From NCBI GenBank assembly GCA_008828725.1, contig MEHQ01002976.1, positions 124,001 to 188,000 on the forward strand: a stretch of DNA of 64,000 bases, read 5' to 3'. A program made the position numbers and the translations under genes. This document shows, piece after piece, positions 50,899-61,794 of this stretch (position 1 is its first letter; each line of letters opens with the position of its first letter). The notes below the pieces were generated by a model. That model did not search any database and was not told where the DNA came from. It worked only from the letters and a program-made list of their open reading frames with translations. This DNA is from Saccharina japonica (taxonomy: Eukaryota > Sar > Phaeophyceae > Laminariales > Laminariaceae).

Positions 50899-51769
50899 TA
50901 ATGCGCCACCGAAATTGGGGTATATTAGGCTAAGTTGCCCCCGACTATAAGACGCATGATGCCGAGCGCGACGACGACGACCGTAGCCCTGCCGCTTCTG
51001 CTTTCCGTGCAAAGGGCTGCTATTACAGTTACGTACGTACTCGTAAAGTATATGAGTAAAAAAAACAACTGCAGATCTTGATTTGGAAATAGAGAAAGTC
51101 ATCCTTCAGGTTGGAATGGCAATGCGAATACTTTTTCCTCGCATCTCGTAGGCTAGGGAAGGATAAAGCCACCACAAACCACTACGAAAACCTGGTATAC
51201 AGTATAGGGCTGTGAGTTTGGTGGGCTTATATATCACGGCGCTGTAGTTCGGTAGCGAAGTACCACTCTGAGCGTAAAAATAGAGGCTACGTGGTCTTGA
51301 TATTGATGTGCTCGTACGAACGGTCCGCACGTTTCCGCCCAGAGTAGTGCCAGGCAAGCCCACTACGTAAAATGACTGCATTTGGAGTTTTATCATTGTA
51401 AAAAAGAAAAAAAGTACCAGGTAACAATTACTTAAGGAGCCGCTATCACGCCCGTCACATACCAATCTAGACGAAAATATCAGGAACATTTGGGCAATAG
51501 TCCGAAGACCAAACGGTTCTAATGTTTCCGCCCACACATTTGTTTAAAGTTTAAAGGACGCAGAACTCCGCGAAACATTACCGCACGCAGCTAGTGATAG
51601 CTGTAAGCCGTGCAACTTACTGCAGTACCTAACTATAGCGAATAACGAGTCGAGGAGTTAGTACTGTCAGTCAAAACGCAGCCATTTTTTGGTCAGCCAT
51701 CCTGCAGTTTGGAAGCGCTACATAGCAGTGAACAAGGGCGCCGCGCATTCCGTTTTGCTGCCAAGGTCA

Positions 51770-52110
51770 AGACAATCAGCAACCAACACGCAATCAACCA
51801 ACTATCAACTATCAACGGCCAAGCAGCACTCAATCAACGACCTATCAACAATCAATCAACCATCAATCAACATTCAATCAACAACCAACCAACAGTCAGT
51901 TGACACCCAACCAGCTATCAACAATCAATCTGTAATCAATCACCTACCAATCACCTATCAACTACCAGGTGTCAACTGTCAACTAGTAAGCAAGACCCGA
52001 TCAACAATCAACCAACAATCAATCAATCAGGCAACAACCAACCAGCTATCAGCAAACAGTCCGCAAATCAACCAACTATCAATCAACCAGCAATCACCAA
52101 ATCACACCAC
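51770..52110. repeat. Degenerate AATCAACC/ACTATCAAC array upstream of HDAC exon 1
   Basis: CAATCAACCAACTATCAAC and variants over 340 bases. The array is C/A-rich on the plus strand just before the HDAC acceptor. Confidence 0.85.
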
Positions 52111-52164
52111 ATCACATCTACCACCCACCGACCGACCCTACGCTAAACTTTGGCGGGAACCCAG

Positions 52165-52298
52165 GAGCCAGCAGCGGCGGCGGCATCAAAGTGATCTACG
52201 ACGAAGTTTTCCTCAAGCACCGCCCACCGCCGGGCCACCCCCACCCGGAATGCCCGGCAAGGGTCTCGACGGCCAAGACGGAGCTTGACGGCCTTAAG
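52165..52298 (+). CDS. HDAC exon 1 of those found
   Basis: Two bases plus 44 codons: ASSGGGIKVIYDEVFLKHRP, then GHPHPECPARV and KTELDGLK. The acceptor is AACCCAG|GA and the donor AAG|GTGTGG. There is no in-frame ATG here, so an upstream exon is required. Confidence 0.85.
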
Positions 52299-55200
52299 GT
52301 GTGGCGGATCTCGCGTGCGTCCCGACACGGTGGCAGTGTTTCGCGTGTTTCGTTTAGGTCTGTTGTCCTGCCAGGTACATATTTTACCTATATACTGTAC
52401 CTGTATAGAGAGTCCTTGGCCGGTAATTAGGATAGTCGATAGGGCTGGGAGATGGACAGGCTTTGACGACGAGTTTATCGATTGGGTTTGATAGCGAAGC
52501 AAAACCATGTTTCCCCCCCCTCCAGAATCAAGACCATGGTATATACCGATTGGCGTCCGAGCCACAAAAGCAAAGAGTTGCGCGTACGTCATGGGTGCAA
52601 ACATGGTCCTACCCGTACGGCTGTGCCATCGAATTAGGCGCTCGCGCTGACTCGTAGAAGGACGGTGACACCATAATACGTAGTTTATCATTCGTCTGGT
52701 CGATATCTCGCGGGCCCACCCAAAAGCACGTCCAGTGTCCGTGCTGATTCTTCATCCTGAAATGACGAAGCAAATGCGTGATTTGTTTCGGGGGATGCCA
52801 TGCATTAATGTCCGGGTTTACGAAGCAAGGAGTCGTCGTACGGCACGGCACGGGGCGCAAAGCAAACATGATCCCCTACCCCCCGCGCTTTTCTGGTTTC
52901 TGGTCCCTCACGCTCCTCGTACACGTTTTGGTTGATGTAACACTCAAGTTGTCATTTTTGATGGGGTCACTATCCCCCTCAGTCGGGTCCCTGGAATGGG
53001 AGCCTTAAGGGAGTAAATGCAGAAGTAAAAAAAAACGAACAGGCGCAGGCAAATCTCGCACTACCCGGAGAAAAGACAGAGCGGAGCGAGCTGTCGACTC
53101 CTGGGTGGCTATCTCAACCTCTTGGTCGAACCTAAAAAAAGGGGCCGACTTAAGAGGGCCGACACGTCCAGGCATGATATATACGTGCACTGGCGGAGTG
53201 TGACATGCCAAATATGCGTGGTGCAGATGGACTAGAAGCGGTACGAGCACAAGAATAAGAAAGTGTATTCGGCGAACTATGTTTTACCCAGATCTCCAAA
53301 AGGATCTGAAACAAAAAAAAATATTGTCGGGGGTCTCAAAGAGGTTGCTCACAAGGGTGCCTCCTCGATGTGTTGGCATTTCGTTAGGCGGGGAGTGCGC
53401 TTCCTGCCGTGCGGCTGTTTGGACCGATCGATCGACCTTTGCCCCACCCCACCAAAGATGCCAGGAGACATGTCAGTGTCAAGCTGTCTGTAAGTCAAGG
53501 CTGTCTGTCAAGGAAAATACAGCTGTCTAGACATACTTCGTATGTCCCGAACGCCCCTGGCAAAAAAGCCTCCTAATATGTGTGGAAACCCCTATTGTTT
53601 ATTTTTAAATGTGCGGCTATTTTACTCGTTTGATCTGAGCTAATTTCAAATCATCGATATTCTGCAGTTCAATTCCAACCTTTTCTGTAAATCGGACTCG
53701 GAAAGGTAGCAAAATGCCGAAACGAAAAAAATCAAAATACAGGAAAACGCATTAATTTACACATTACGTATTATCAGGCGTTTCCGAAAAACGGGGGATT
53801 TTTCTTCGTGTCCCCCGGTGTTGGCCGTCAAACAAGGCGTTGGCCTTGACGGTATCTGTCGAAGGGGTATAAGTGCTGTCTCCTGACATGTTTGCACCCC
53901 ATTCGCGCACCCCACATTGGGTCCCACCGTCAAAAATGAACAGGGGGTGGAGTGGGCGACCCCTTCTTCCCTTGCTTCCGAGGGGGGCAAGGCGGCCACG
54001 ATGGCAGCCATTGAGAGGGTGCACAAGCAGGAATATCTGGACGAAGTGAAGCGGATCTGCGCAAAGGGGGGTGGCGCCGCCGATTTTGACACGTGAGTTG
54101 CCGTAAAGGGTATTACTAACAGGGCTGCGAGTTGGCTCGACTTCACGGCTATACTAGTTGGGTTTAGTTGGTTGTGGTGTAGTGAGCCAACTATTAATAT
54201 AATAGCCAAGTTTTTTTGTTTTTCGTATTTTCCTGTCAACAACGAAAATCAAAACTCGTCCGAGCCACTAACGCGCCAAGTCAGATGGAAAAAAAATACC
54301 GCAAAATTACTGCAAAAATCACCGCACGCAACTATAATAACTGTAATACCTGTATAGCCAACTAATGCCAACTAAATAAATAGTCGGCGTGAAATATTCA
54401 GCCGCCGCACAGCCGTAACAAAAGGCGTTGGGCTCACGGGCAGGGGTGCGATCGATCGTTTTTCAGCGCTCGATTTTTGGCCACCAGAACGGGGGGGTTA
54501 AGGTTTGCCAAAATACCGAACACAAATGTGTTTTCGGAAAGTATCTGGTCGAGAGCCCTTCCGAAAAATGGGGGTTTCGGCTTTAGCACCCTGACCATTT
54601 TGTCGAGAAAACGAAATCGCCGGGGAAAAAAACGCGTTCCCTTGTGCGAACTCAACGCTTTTTCACGGGTAATCCTGCTTCAGGTGCATGCCTGGCTTTT
54701 TTATTCATTTTAATTTTCCCCCCCATCCCGTTTAGTTTTTTCACCCTTTTGATCTCTCACACCGTCCTATATGGATGGTCGTAACTCAGATCCGGGTTTG
54801 CATGCATAAGTAGGCCCTCCACCCCCCTCCCCATTGTGGTATATATATATTCATGCAAACCCATCGTTTTTATTTTTCCACAGATATATACACGCTCTCT
54901 GTTTTTTTGTAGCCTCAGATTTTGTTCTTCTCATATACAGGATGTACCTCCTGCATCATGAGGACATAAAAAACCCGTGAGTATGCTCGATCGAAATATC
55001 ACACTCAGCTTGCAAAGATGAGTTTCGCCGAAACCCTCGATCTCCCAGCAGTTTTTTTTGTTTTTATTTCGTCCATCCCAATATTATCTTCGCACATCCG
55101 TCTTTCTCCCTCCTTAGTCGTAACTCAGGTCCGGGGTCACAAAGTAGGCTCCTCTCCCTCCTCCCCCAGTACGGTTCTTGCCTTGGTTTTTATCGCGAGA

Positions 55201-58200
55201 AGATTTCAGCACTTTCTTCCCTCGTCAACTTTCGTCGAATTTTGCTAACCCACGCTATAATATGCGCTCTCGACAGTCGGTGTCATTTGAGAATAAAAAC
55301 CTCCATGGGGAGAATCGAACCCTCGACATCCGGCCCTACAGGCTTCGTGGCTACCAGTTAGACCTCCGGGGCGACCGGCCATGGATGGTCGTAACTCAGA
55401 TCCGGGTTTGCATGCATAAGTAGGCCCTTCACCCCCCTCCCCATTATGGTATATATACATTCATGCAAACCCATCGTTTTTATTTTTCCACAGATATATA
55501 CACGCTCTCTGTTTTTTCGCAGCCTCATATTTTGTTCTTCTCATGTACAGGATGTACCTCCTGCATCATGAGAACATAAAAAAAACCGTGAGTATGCTCG
55601 ATCGAAATATCACACTCAGCTTGCAAAGATGAGTTTCGACGAAACCCTCGATCTCCCAGCAGTTTTTTTTTTTTTTTAATATAAATTTACGTGCCTTGCA
55701 CTTTTTTTTAATCGCGAGAAGGTCTTGACACTGTTTCCCCCCCCTCGTCCACCTCCGCCGAATTGTGCCCTCTACCCACGCTATAGCAGGAGCCTCTCGA
55801 CAATTGGTGCCATTTTGGAGGATCTAAAACTCGACACGGCTCCTGTTTTTGTTTCATGCAACGCTTGGTCGTGATAAAATCAAACTAATGACTGGGCGTT
55901 TTCCCGCGCAGAGGTTGCCGAGGCTCTATTCATGTGTGCGGTATATTTGTTTCCGGACAAGTTTTTTTCTAGCCGAAAGCCCACCCACCGCAGCGGCTCC
56001 TGTTTTATTTTTATTTTTTTTGTGTTTTGTTTTTCGTTTAACCCCTTAAGAACCGGTCCCCCGTTTTTGAGGACAAACTACTTGGAATTAGTGTGGGATG
56101 AGTTTTTCAGCGCGGCCGTCACCAACCCGCCCCCTGATCGATACGTAGGGCACTAGTGGACGACTTGCGCGGAAATAGTTTTGGCAGCACAGCCGAACCA
56201 GCTCTTTGCGCGGACCACTCTGTCCGGAAATATTAGCATATTTTGTACATTACTATTGAATTAAAAATTATTCTTATATTTCGGGACAGAGTGGTGGTAC
56301 TTCGTTAAAAACACTTTGATGTTTACACTACGTCGAAACGGGGCGCACTTTTTTTTCCGGAACCAGACTCTAAACCACCCACGCGCAACCCTTTGTCCGC
56401 CGATTTCGTCTGTTTCTGCTTGCGCGCTTTTAACTGCTTGCTTGCCCTCGCCATTTTGTGTGATCGTGGTGCCACTGGCGGCGGGTGCCCTTACGCGTCG
56501 TTTGACCGGGCTGGTGTCTCGTGGCTGATTCTGGCTGGTGGTGGCTGTCTCACCGGTGCGTGCGCACGTTAATACGCGCGAAGGTACATCTGCCCGGATA
56601 CTTTCGAGGTGCGAACCGCGTCTGAGACAAACGTGTGACGTGTGCTACGGTAGCCTGCATGCAGGTGCACCATGTTTTTTGCCCTTTGAGGGTGGTGACT
56701 TGAGAAGCTCTATACTAACAGCAAGAAAAAAAAACAGACTTTTTAGTGGACATAAAAGCGCGACGCCCGATGAAAAATCCGATGGCCTAGTAGTAAGTAT
56801 ACAATGGAAATTATTGCAAGCACAGTTCATGAAATTGGGACGATTTTGGGTTAAGGAAAAAAAAAAAGGTACAGTACCGAAAACGCTCCAGACAAAAAAA
56901 AGGTACAGTACCTCTATCGTAGTGCGCGTCGTTGTGTCAATCAAGGTTGCCGGCACGGAAGTTCGGCCCATCTCATGTGTCGTTTTTTTGTTTTTGTTTG
57001 ACAGACGTGTTGGATGGGGGCGGCGGTTTTTGCGAAGGAGAGACAAGGCGAACCCTGAAAATTCTGATTTACTTCAAAGAACACGTTTGCGGCATAGCGC
57101 CTCTCCTTGTTTCGCTCGCAATCTTCCCCATCCGTTGTCGTTTTGCCCCGCCTTTTTTCCTCTCCCCCTATGGCAAAGTCGTGTGGCAGCCTTGGTTCAC
57201 TCGTAACATTTCTGGTCGTTGTTTTTTTGCGCCGTCTTTTCTTCCTCCCCTGGCAGGGTTTTTGTTTCTATGCTTGATATGGAAAAATCGTGTCAAGCAC
57301 TCAGATGTTGGAGGTGTCTCTATTAGGAGTACGTAGGACCGGTGCTCCGTCTCGAAAGGGACGCGTAGTCAATGGTAGAATTACTGAGGTTTTTTCTATG
57401 TTTTATTTGAAAAAAAAACGTGATAAGCGCTCAGATGTTGGAAGTGTCTCTAATACGAGTAGAACCGGTGCTCCGTCTCGAAAGGGATGCGTGGTCAACG
57501 GTCAAATGACTAAGGCCAGCAAGAAATGAGCACCCCCCCCAGCAATGTCTGCCTGGCTGTTGAAAACCCAACGAGCTCCATCCCGGCGTAGCAGGCATGC
57601 GAGGGGCTATGGTAATACGACTACGGCCATGCACGGCATGAGTGTCTGCCTGTTTGGTGAAGACCCAATGTGCTCCATCACGGCATTGTAAGGATGCGAG
57701 GGTCTATGGTCATACGACTACGGCCATGCACGACATGCGGCTAATGAGTACCCCCCCTCTCTGGCAGGTTTGCGTGGCGGCGTCTTCAGCTTGGATGGAT
57801 GCGGCCGAGTCGGCTCTCAACGGCTCGCCCGCCTTTGCGCTTACCCGCCCTCCCGGGCACCACGCGACTGCCGGAGTGGGCATGGGTAAGTCAGGGACGA
57901 AGTTCTCGTGCTATAACAGGAGGGGCCATCAATGCCACCTTAAAGGGACAGCGCCTTATGTTTCCTCGCTCGGGGAACTCTATACTTGGCTACTTGACCC
58001 AACCATCGAGTTTGGTAAATGTTATCTGGTATAGGCTAAGTCCGACACGCAATCAGTCCTACTTATTGTCTGGTATTTGTAAAACACACAAGTAGTATTT
58101 CCAGCGATATCGGGTAGCTCTTCGCTTGAGAAGTATACTAATAGTCGGTAATAGTCGGTAATAGTCGGTGATAGTCAGTAATAGTCAATACTAGTCAGTA

Positions 58201-59712
58201 ATAGTAGTCGGTAACAGTCGGTAATAGTCGGTAATAGTCAGTACTAGTCGGTAATAGCCAGTAATAGTCGGTAATAGTCGATAATAGTCATAAATAGTCA
58301 GTAAAATCAGTCAGTAATAGTCGGTAATGGTCGGTAACAGTCGGTAATGGTCAGAAACAGTCGGTAATAGACAGTAATAAGTCGGTAAAAGTCGGTGATA
58401 GTCGGTGATAGTCAGTAATAGTCAATACTAGTCAGTAATAGTAGTCGGTAATAGTCGGTAATAGCCAGTAATAGTCGATAATAGTCGATACTAGTCATAC
58501 ATACCAGGTAGTCAGTAACAGTTAGTAATAGTCGGTAATGGCCGGTAACAGTCGGTAATGGTCAGTAACAGTCGGTAACAGTCAGTAATAGTCAGCAATA
58601 GTCAGTAATAGTCAGTAATAAAATAACTTTGGCCCAAAGTTGCTGCCCCACTCGTATGATAGCACATGTAAAGAAAACCAAAACGCTATTCGCTCATGCC
58701 ATGGTATTTGTTTCTTCGTTCCATCACAGGACCCGTAGGATGCCCGAAAAAAAGGTGTGCGATGTGCCTTGAGGGATGCTGAGTGATACCGCAACGAAGG
58801 GTGTACTCACTCGCCGCATGTCATGCATGGCCGTAGTGGTATGATCACAGACCCTCGCACCCCTACAATGCCGGCATGGAGCATGTCGGGTTTTCACTGA
58901 CCAGGAGGGCATTGCTAGCACCAAGCGTGAAGCGCCGTGAGGTGTTTGGCGAGTCGCATGGGGGGAGCAACAAGGTCGTCCCACACTTTTGGAAGCGCGG
59001 AACCTCCGGTCCGTTGTCGAGCCTCGAAAACGTGCAAACATAGGAGGCAAACATAGGAGATGCCTGATGGAGACGATGGGGCGGGCGGCCGCTATCACGA
59101 GGGAATTGCTCTCCAGACCGTGTACCTTGCGGCGTTCGTGGGCCCACCGCTTCCACTGTTTTGGTTTTGAGCCTCTCGTGATGATGGTTACCCGGAGGTC
59201 TTGCTCGCGCATTCGTTTGACTTTATTTCTTCTGGTTTTACTTTATGTAGCGTATTTTCGTGCCAGTTCAGAAGGACACTTACTCGGTACATTAATACGA
59301 CGCACATGGTACTACGGAGCGTTCCGTTGCAGCAGTGGTTGTAACGATAACAAGAGAGAGACGCTCTGGAATGAGGGCAACATGTTAGACTTCTACTTTT
59401 CGCTCAAGATATACTGAATGGGGGCACGGTGCTCTGAAATCAGGTCAAAACGTTCGACTTTTATTTTTCGCTCAAGATACATTGAATGCGTGCACGGTGC
59501 AACAGCCTTGGGCTGTCAATGGTTTTTAACCGGCCTCTCTCCCCCCACCCTCGCTCATGCCCGCGGATGTCGAAGGCTTTTGCTTGGTGTGTTTTGCTGC
59601 TGTGGCGGCCTCCCATGCCCTGGAAACCCTGGGCTGTGGTCGTGTCGCGATGCTGGATTTCGACGTTCACCACGGAAACGGAGTGGCGGCGCTTGTGAAG
59701 GGGGATGAACGG
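52165..59712 (+). CDS. Histone deacetylase superfamily protein, partial (four exons found)
   Basis: Zn-dependent deacetylases remove acetyl groups from lysines of histones or other proteins. The exons carry, in family order, IYDEVFLKHRPPPGHPHPE (N-terminal loop), ERVHKQEYLDEV, FALTRPPGHHA (the catalytic His pair) and MLDFDVHHGNG (Asp and His zinc ligands). DFDVHHGNG with Phe rather than Trp suits class II or bacterial/plastid-like members better than class I. Exon junctions agree in phase for 1-2 and 3-4. Between exons 2 and 3 a short exon (1+3n bases, around 'DT-x-x-x-x-x-S') is expected but not found. The N-terminal exon(s) lie upstream, and the second Asp ligand, Tyr and C-terminus lie beyond 64000. 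Confidence 0.88.
53944..54092 (+). CDS. HDAC exon 2
   Basis: 49 codons plus 2 bases: GVEWATPSSLASEGGKAATM, then IERVHKQEYLDEVKRIC and GGGAADFDT. The acceptor is AACAG|GGG and the donor ACAC|GTGAGT. Confidence 0.85.
54760..55048. repeat. Dispersed ~290-base repeat, first copy (L family)
   Basis: ATGGATGGTCGTAACTCAGA, CCACAGATATATACACGCTC, TACAGGATGTACCTCCTGCA and CACACTCAGCTTGCAAAGAT. The second copy is at 55380-55668, and a partial diverged one is at 8940-9062 in the flippase intron. Confidence 0.85.
55050..55385 (-). mobile_element. SINE with a tRNA-related head (most complete copy)
   Basis: On the minus strand it starts near 55383 with a tRNA-like head. GGTCTAACTGG resembles an A box and GGTTCGATTCTC resembles a B box of polymerase III promoters, with T-arm-like pairing. 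The body found in the other copies follows, then a pyrimidine run on the plus strand equal to an A-rich tail. It mobilises in trans by LINE machinery if typical. Confidence 0.78.
55380..55668. repeat. Dispersed ~290-base repeat, second copy (L family)
   Basis: Nearly identical to 54760-55048. The two copies flank the complete SINE, as if that block arose by duplication around or including the insertion. Confidence 0.85.
55670..55835 (-). mobile_element. Diverged SINE body fragment
   Basis: ATCGCGAGAAGGTCTTGACA, CTCGTCCACCTCCGCCGAAT and CCACGCTATAGCAGGAGCCT match the head-proximal body of the 55050 copy with many changes. A T run at the left end represents a tail. Confidence 0.6.
56038..56112. 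mobile_element. Family A element (right end degraded)
   Basis: TAACCCCTTAAGAACCGGTC at the left and CTACTTGGAATTAGTGTGGG within. The right end is lost after TTTTTCAG. Confidence 0.7.
56630..56937. mobile_element. Family C element
   Basis: GACGTGTGCTACGGTAG at the left and ACCTCTATCGTAGTGCGCGT at the right; the internal GGGTTAAGGA and GAGAAGCTCTATACTAAC match other members. Confidence 0.65.
57285..57535 (+). repeat. Two family E copies in tandem
   Basis: CACTCAGATGTTGGAGGTGT and GCGCTCAGATGTTGGAAGTG begin the two units. Both contain GGTGCTCCGTCTCGAAAGGG. Confidence 0.75.
57525..57765 (-). repeat. Two family D copies in reverse orientation, ending just before HDAC exon 3
   Basis: ATGCACGGCATGAGTG and ATGCACGACATGCGGCTAAT end the two copies; GGTGAAGACCCAATGTGCTC lies between. 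The C run at the right end supplies the pyrimidine tract of the HDAC acceptor. Confidence 0.75.
57768..57885 (+). CDS. HDAC exon 3 (PPGHHA catalytic site)
   Basis: 39 codons plus 1 base: VCVAASSAWMDAAESAL, then FALTRPPGHHATAGVGM. The two adjacent His are the charge-relay residues. The acceptor is TGGCAG|GTT and the donor ATGG|GTAAGT. The left-over G completes the Gly of GMGFCL with exon 4. Confidence 0.95.
58138..58622. repeat. (AGTCGGTAAT)n decanucleotide array
   Basis: Almost 480 bases of AATAGTCGGTAATAGTCGGT and AGTCAGTAATAGTC variants in the HDAC intron between exons 3 and 4. It is the complement of the TGACTATTAC unit in the flippase introns. Confidence 0.95.
58795..58980 (+). repeat. 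Family D dispersed repeat
   Basis: GCATGTCATGCATGGCCGTA, GACCCTCGCACCCCTACAAT and GAAGCGCCGTGAGGTGTTTG. Confidence 0.78.
59576..59712 (+). CDS. HDAC exon 4 (zinc-binding DVHHGNG)
   Basis: Two bases plus 45 codons: GFCLVCFAAVAASHAL, then RVAMLDFDVHHGNGVAALV and KGDER. The acceptor is TCGAAG|GC. The donor is probably CGG|GTGCGT, giving phase 0. The next exon (expected 'x-x-S-x-H') is not seen before the window ends. Confidence 0.92.
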
Positions 59713-60159
59713 GTGCGTGAAAAGTTGAAGTTTCAGGCGTAGAAAAGGTACTCGAGAAGTTTTTCGAACCGTTGGCAGAAATACGGTGGTAGCAGAGCCT
59801 TTGTCTTGGCGCGTGGCGTGCAATGTGACCTGGCATAACAGCAGGGCCCTTGGTTGTCAGTTTGATGTGCAGAGTATATATGGTACTACCGTAGCTCCTA
59901 CAATCATCGCCTTCCGTTTTTTTTGGCGTGCGGCGTGCAAGAAAACCTGACGTAACTGTGCAGAGCCTATTGTGTGGCGTGTTGGCGTGCAAAGTATATA
60001 GGGTAGGATCCTACAATCATCATCGCCTACAATCGACGCATGTTACGGTAGAGGTTCAACCATGTTTTTTTTTTCTGAGTGTGGTTTCACTTGAGGAGCT
60101 CTGTAAGTCACCCGAAAACCGACTTGGGAGGAAACTCTAGATGCTATATCGTATACCGG

Positions 60160-60430
60160 GACGCGTGCTACGGTAGAGGTACGAGCACTTTTTGGCTGAA
60201 TCGTTTTCCGAACGATCGGGCTCCTTAACCCAAATTCGTCGGACTTTTTTTTCATTTTTGTGACGAATAATGCTTCAGAGTATACTTCGGGCACGATATT
60301 TCGCAGCCGGCAGCACTTTTATTTTCCTCCAGAATCATTTTATTCGGTGAGGTGTGTAGAGGTGTGTGTGACGCTCCTTAAGTTAGGAGCTCAGAAAAAA
60401 AACATGGTGCACCTCTATCGTAGCATCCGA
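60160..60430. mobile_element. Family C element
   Basis: ACGCGTGCTACGGTAGAGGT at the left and GCACCTCTATCGTAGCATCC at the right. The internal text (GGCTCCTTAACCCAAATTCG) is nearly the same as in the 16058 member. Confidence 0.75.
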
Positions 60431-60685
60431 CGGAAGATATTACGATATCATGGCCTGAGTGTAAAATGAACAATGCGGAAACGACGATATTGGGTCATTC
60501 AGAAAACGTTTTTAGCCAAAAAAAGGTATACCTCTACCTCTATCACCCTAGCGCGCTTGAATCGTCGCCTTTCTTTGTGAGGTTGCTCGCCACGATTCTT
60601 TGCCCCGGAATAAGAGGACCGTGCGTGTTTAGATAAATGGTATTTTGATCCGAACGGTTCTTGTGATACATACGTACAGGACATG

Positions 60686-60975
60686 AGCGCACGCTACGAA
60701 CGGTAGAGGTGCACCCTTTTTTTTTCTTTTTTTTTTCTGAAGCTCGTACCTCGAGGAGCTCTATACTAGTAGCAAGTAAAATAACTGATTTTGGACGAAA
60801 ACTAAAGTGCTCCCCGATGGGCAATACCATGGTCTATACTGTAAGTCTACAGCGGACAATATCGCAACGCACGAAAATCGAAAGTCGGACGAGTTTGGGT
60901 TAAATAATTCCTTCAGAAAAAAAATCAGCTAAAACAAAAGTGCTATATACGACCTCTATCGTATATATAACGCGA
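60686..60975. mobile_element. Family C element
   Basis: GCGCACGCTACGAACGGTAG at the left; CGACCTCTATCGTATATATA at the right; the internal GAGGAGCTCTATACTAGTAG is shared with the 15028 and 56630 members. Confidence 0.6.
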
Positions 60976-61218
60976 CCATGGTTGGTGCGCCGTTTCATCG
61001 CCTCGTTTCGCATAGCCCGCGCCCAATCAATCCCGAAGTGTGAGGAGCTTTGCCATATCCTTGCCATATCACTACCAGGTATTTAATCCAAATGGTGCTT
61101 ATATTATGAGACTAGTGGTTCGTCGTTTTTACGATTTCGTTTCGCGTAACACACGTTGCGGCTCTTCGTCAGTTTCACCCTTTTCCCTCCCTTCGCTGCT
61201 TAATTTTGCGATTCGGTT

Positions 61219-61335
61219 TTCGACGCGCGGTTCGGTTCGGTTCGACTCGGTTCGGTTCGGTTCGGTTCCTGTTCGGTTCGGTTCGGTTCGGTTCGGTTCG
61301 GTTCGGTTCGGTTCGGTTCGGTTCGGTTCGGTCCC
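61219..61335. repeat. (GGTTC)n pentanucleotide array
   Basis: GGTTCGGTTCGGTTCGGTTC over about 115 bases. A mixed GGTTC/GGGTC version is at 43075-43138. Confidence 0.95.
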
Positions 61336-61544
61336 GTTGGTATCGTCAGATTCGGTACTGCTCCATTCACCAAGGGGGGATATTCCCCGGCTCCGGAGAC
61401 GCGCAAGACACGGGCCCGTTAGGTGAGAGGTATATATGTACACGTAGAATTTATATATATATATATTTTTTTGACGACTTCACCTCGCTCACAGCAGCTG
61501 ACGCGACGATAGGGGGACTGTACCGTTTTTTGGCCAAAACATCT

Positions 61545-61705
61545 ATGGCTGACTATTACTGACTATTACTGACGATGACTGACTATTGCTGACTATTACT
61601 GACTATTACTGACTATGACTATTACTGACTTTTACTGACTATTACTGACTATTACTGACTATTGCTGACTATGCCTGACTATTACTGACTATTACTGACT
61701 ATTAG
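61545..61705. repeat. (TGACTATTAC)n decanucleotide array
   Basis: TGACTATTACTGACTATTAC with minor changes; the same unit as at 14455. It is followed by AGTATACCACTCAACTGAGG, as at 14668. Confidence 0.93.
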
Positions 61706-61794
61706 TATACCACTCAACTGAGGAGCTTTTACCCGATATCGTGTATAGGAACCTCAGTTGTGTTTTACGACGGTTTTCGTTCTGCGCCTAGTAT

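Larger units (their letters stand above)
49330..52164. promoter_or_regulatory. Region between two divergent genes (promoters and 5' ends)
   Basis: The flippase start codon (minus) and the first recognised HDAC exon (plus) face away from each other. This region should contain both promoters and the HDAC first exon, which I could not locate. It has no member of the A-E families that I noticed, many GTAC-rich short palindromes (e.g. TACAGCAGTACAGCAG), the hairpin at 50833 and a CAATCAAC-type array at its right end. No TATA box or start site is claimed. Confidence 0.5.

Noticed and set aside
51689..52288. 199-codon Asn/Gln/Ser/Thr-rich open frame
   Set aside because: Translation of the AATCAACC array; its frame differs from that of the adjoining HDAC exon.
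54940..54985. GATGTACCTCCTGCATCATGAG as the missing short HDAC exon
   Set aside because: The donor-like GTGAGT leaves a phase that does not match exon 3, and the same segment is part of a repeat present elsewhere, including the opposite-strand flippase gene.
55300..55385. Functional tRNA gene on the minus strand
   Set aside because: Box-like motifs and a T arm are present, but I could not pair a full acceptor stem, and the sequence runs directly into the SINE body.
61040..61562. Open frames with FGSVR or EPNRT repeats
   Set aside because: Translations of the GGTTC pentanucleotide array.
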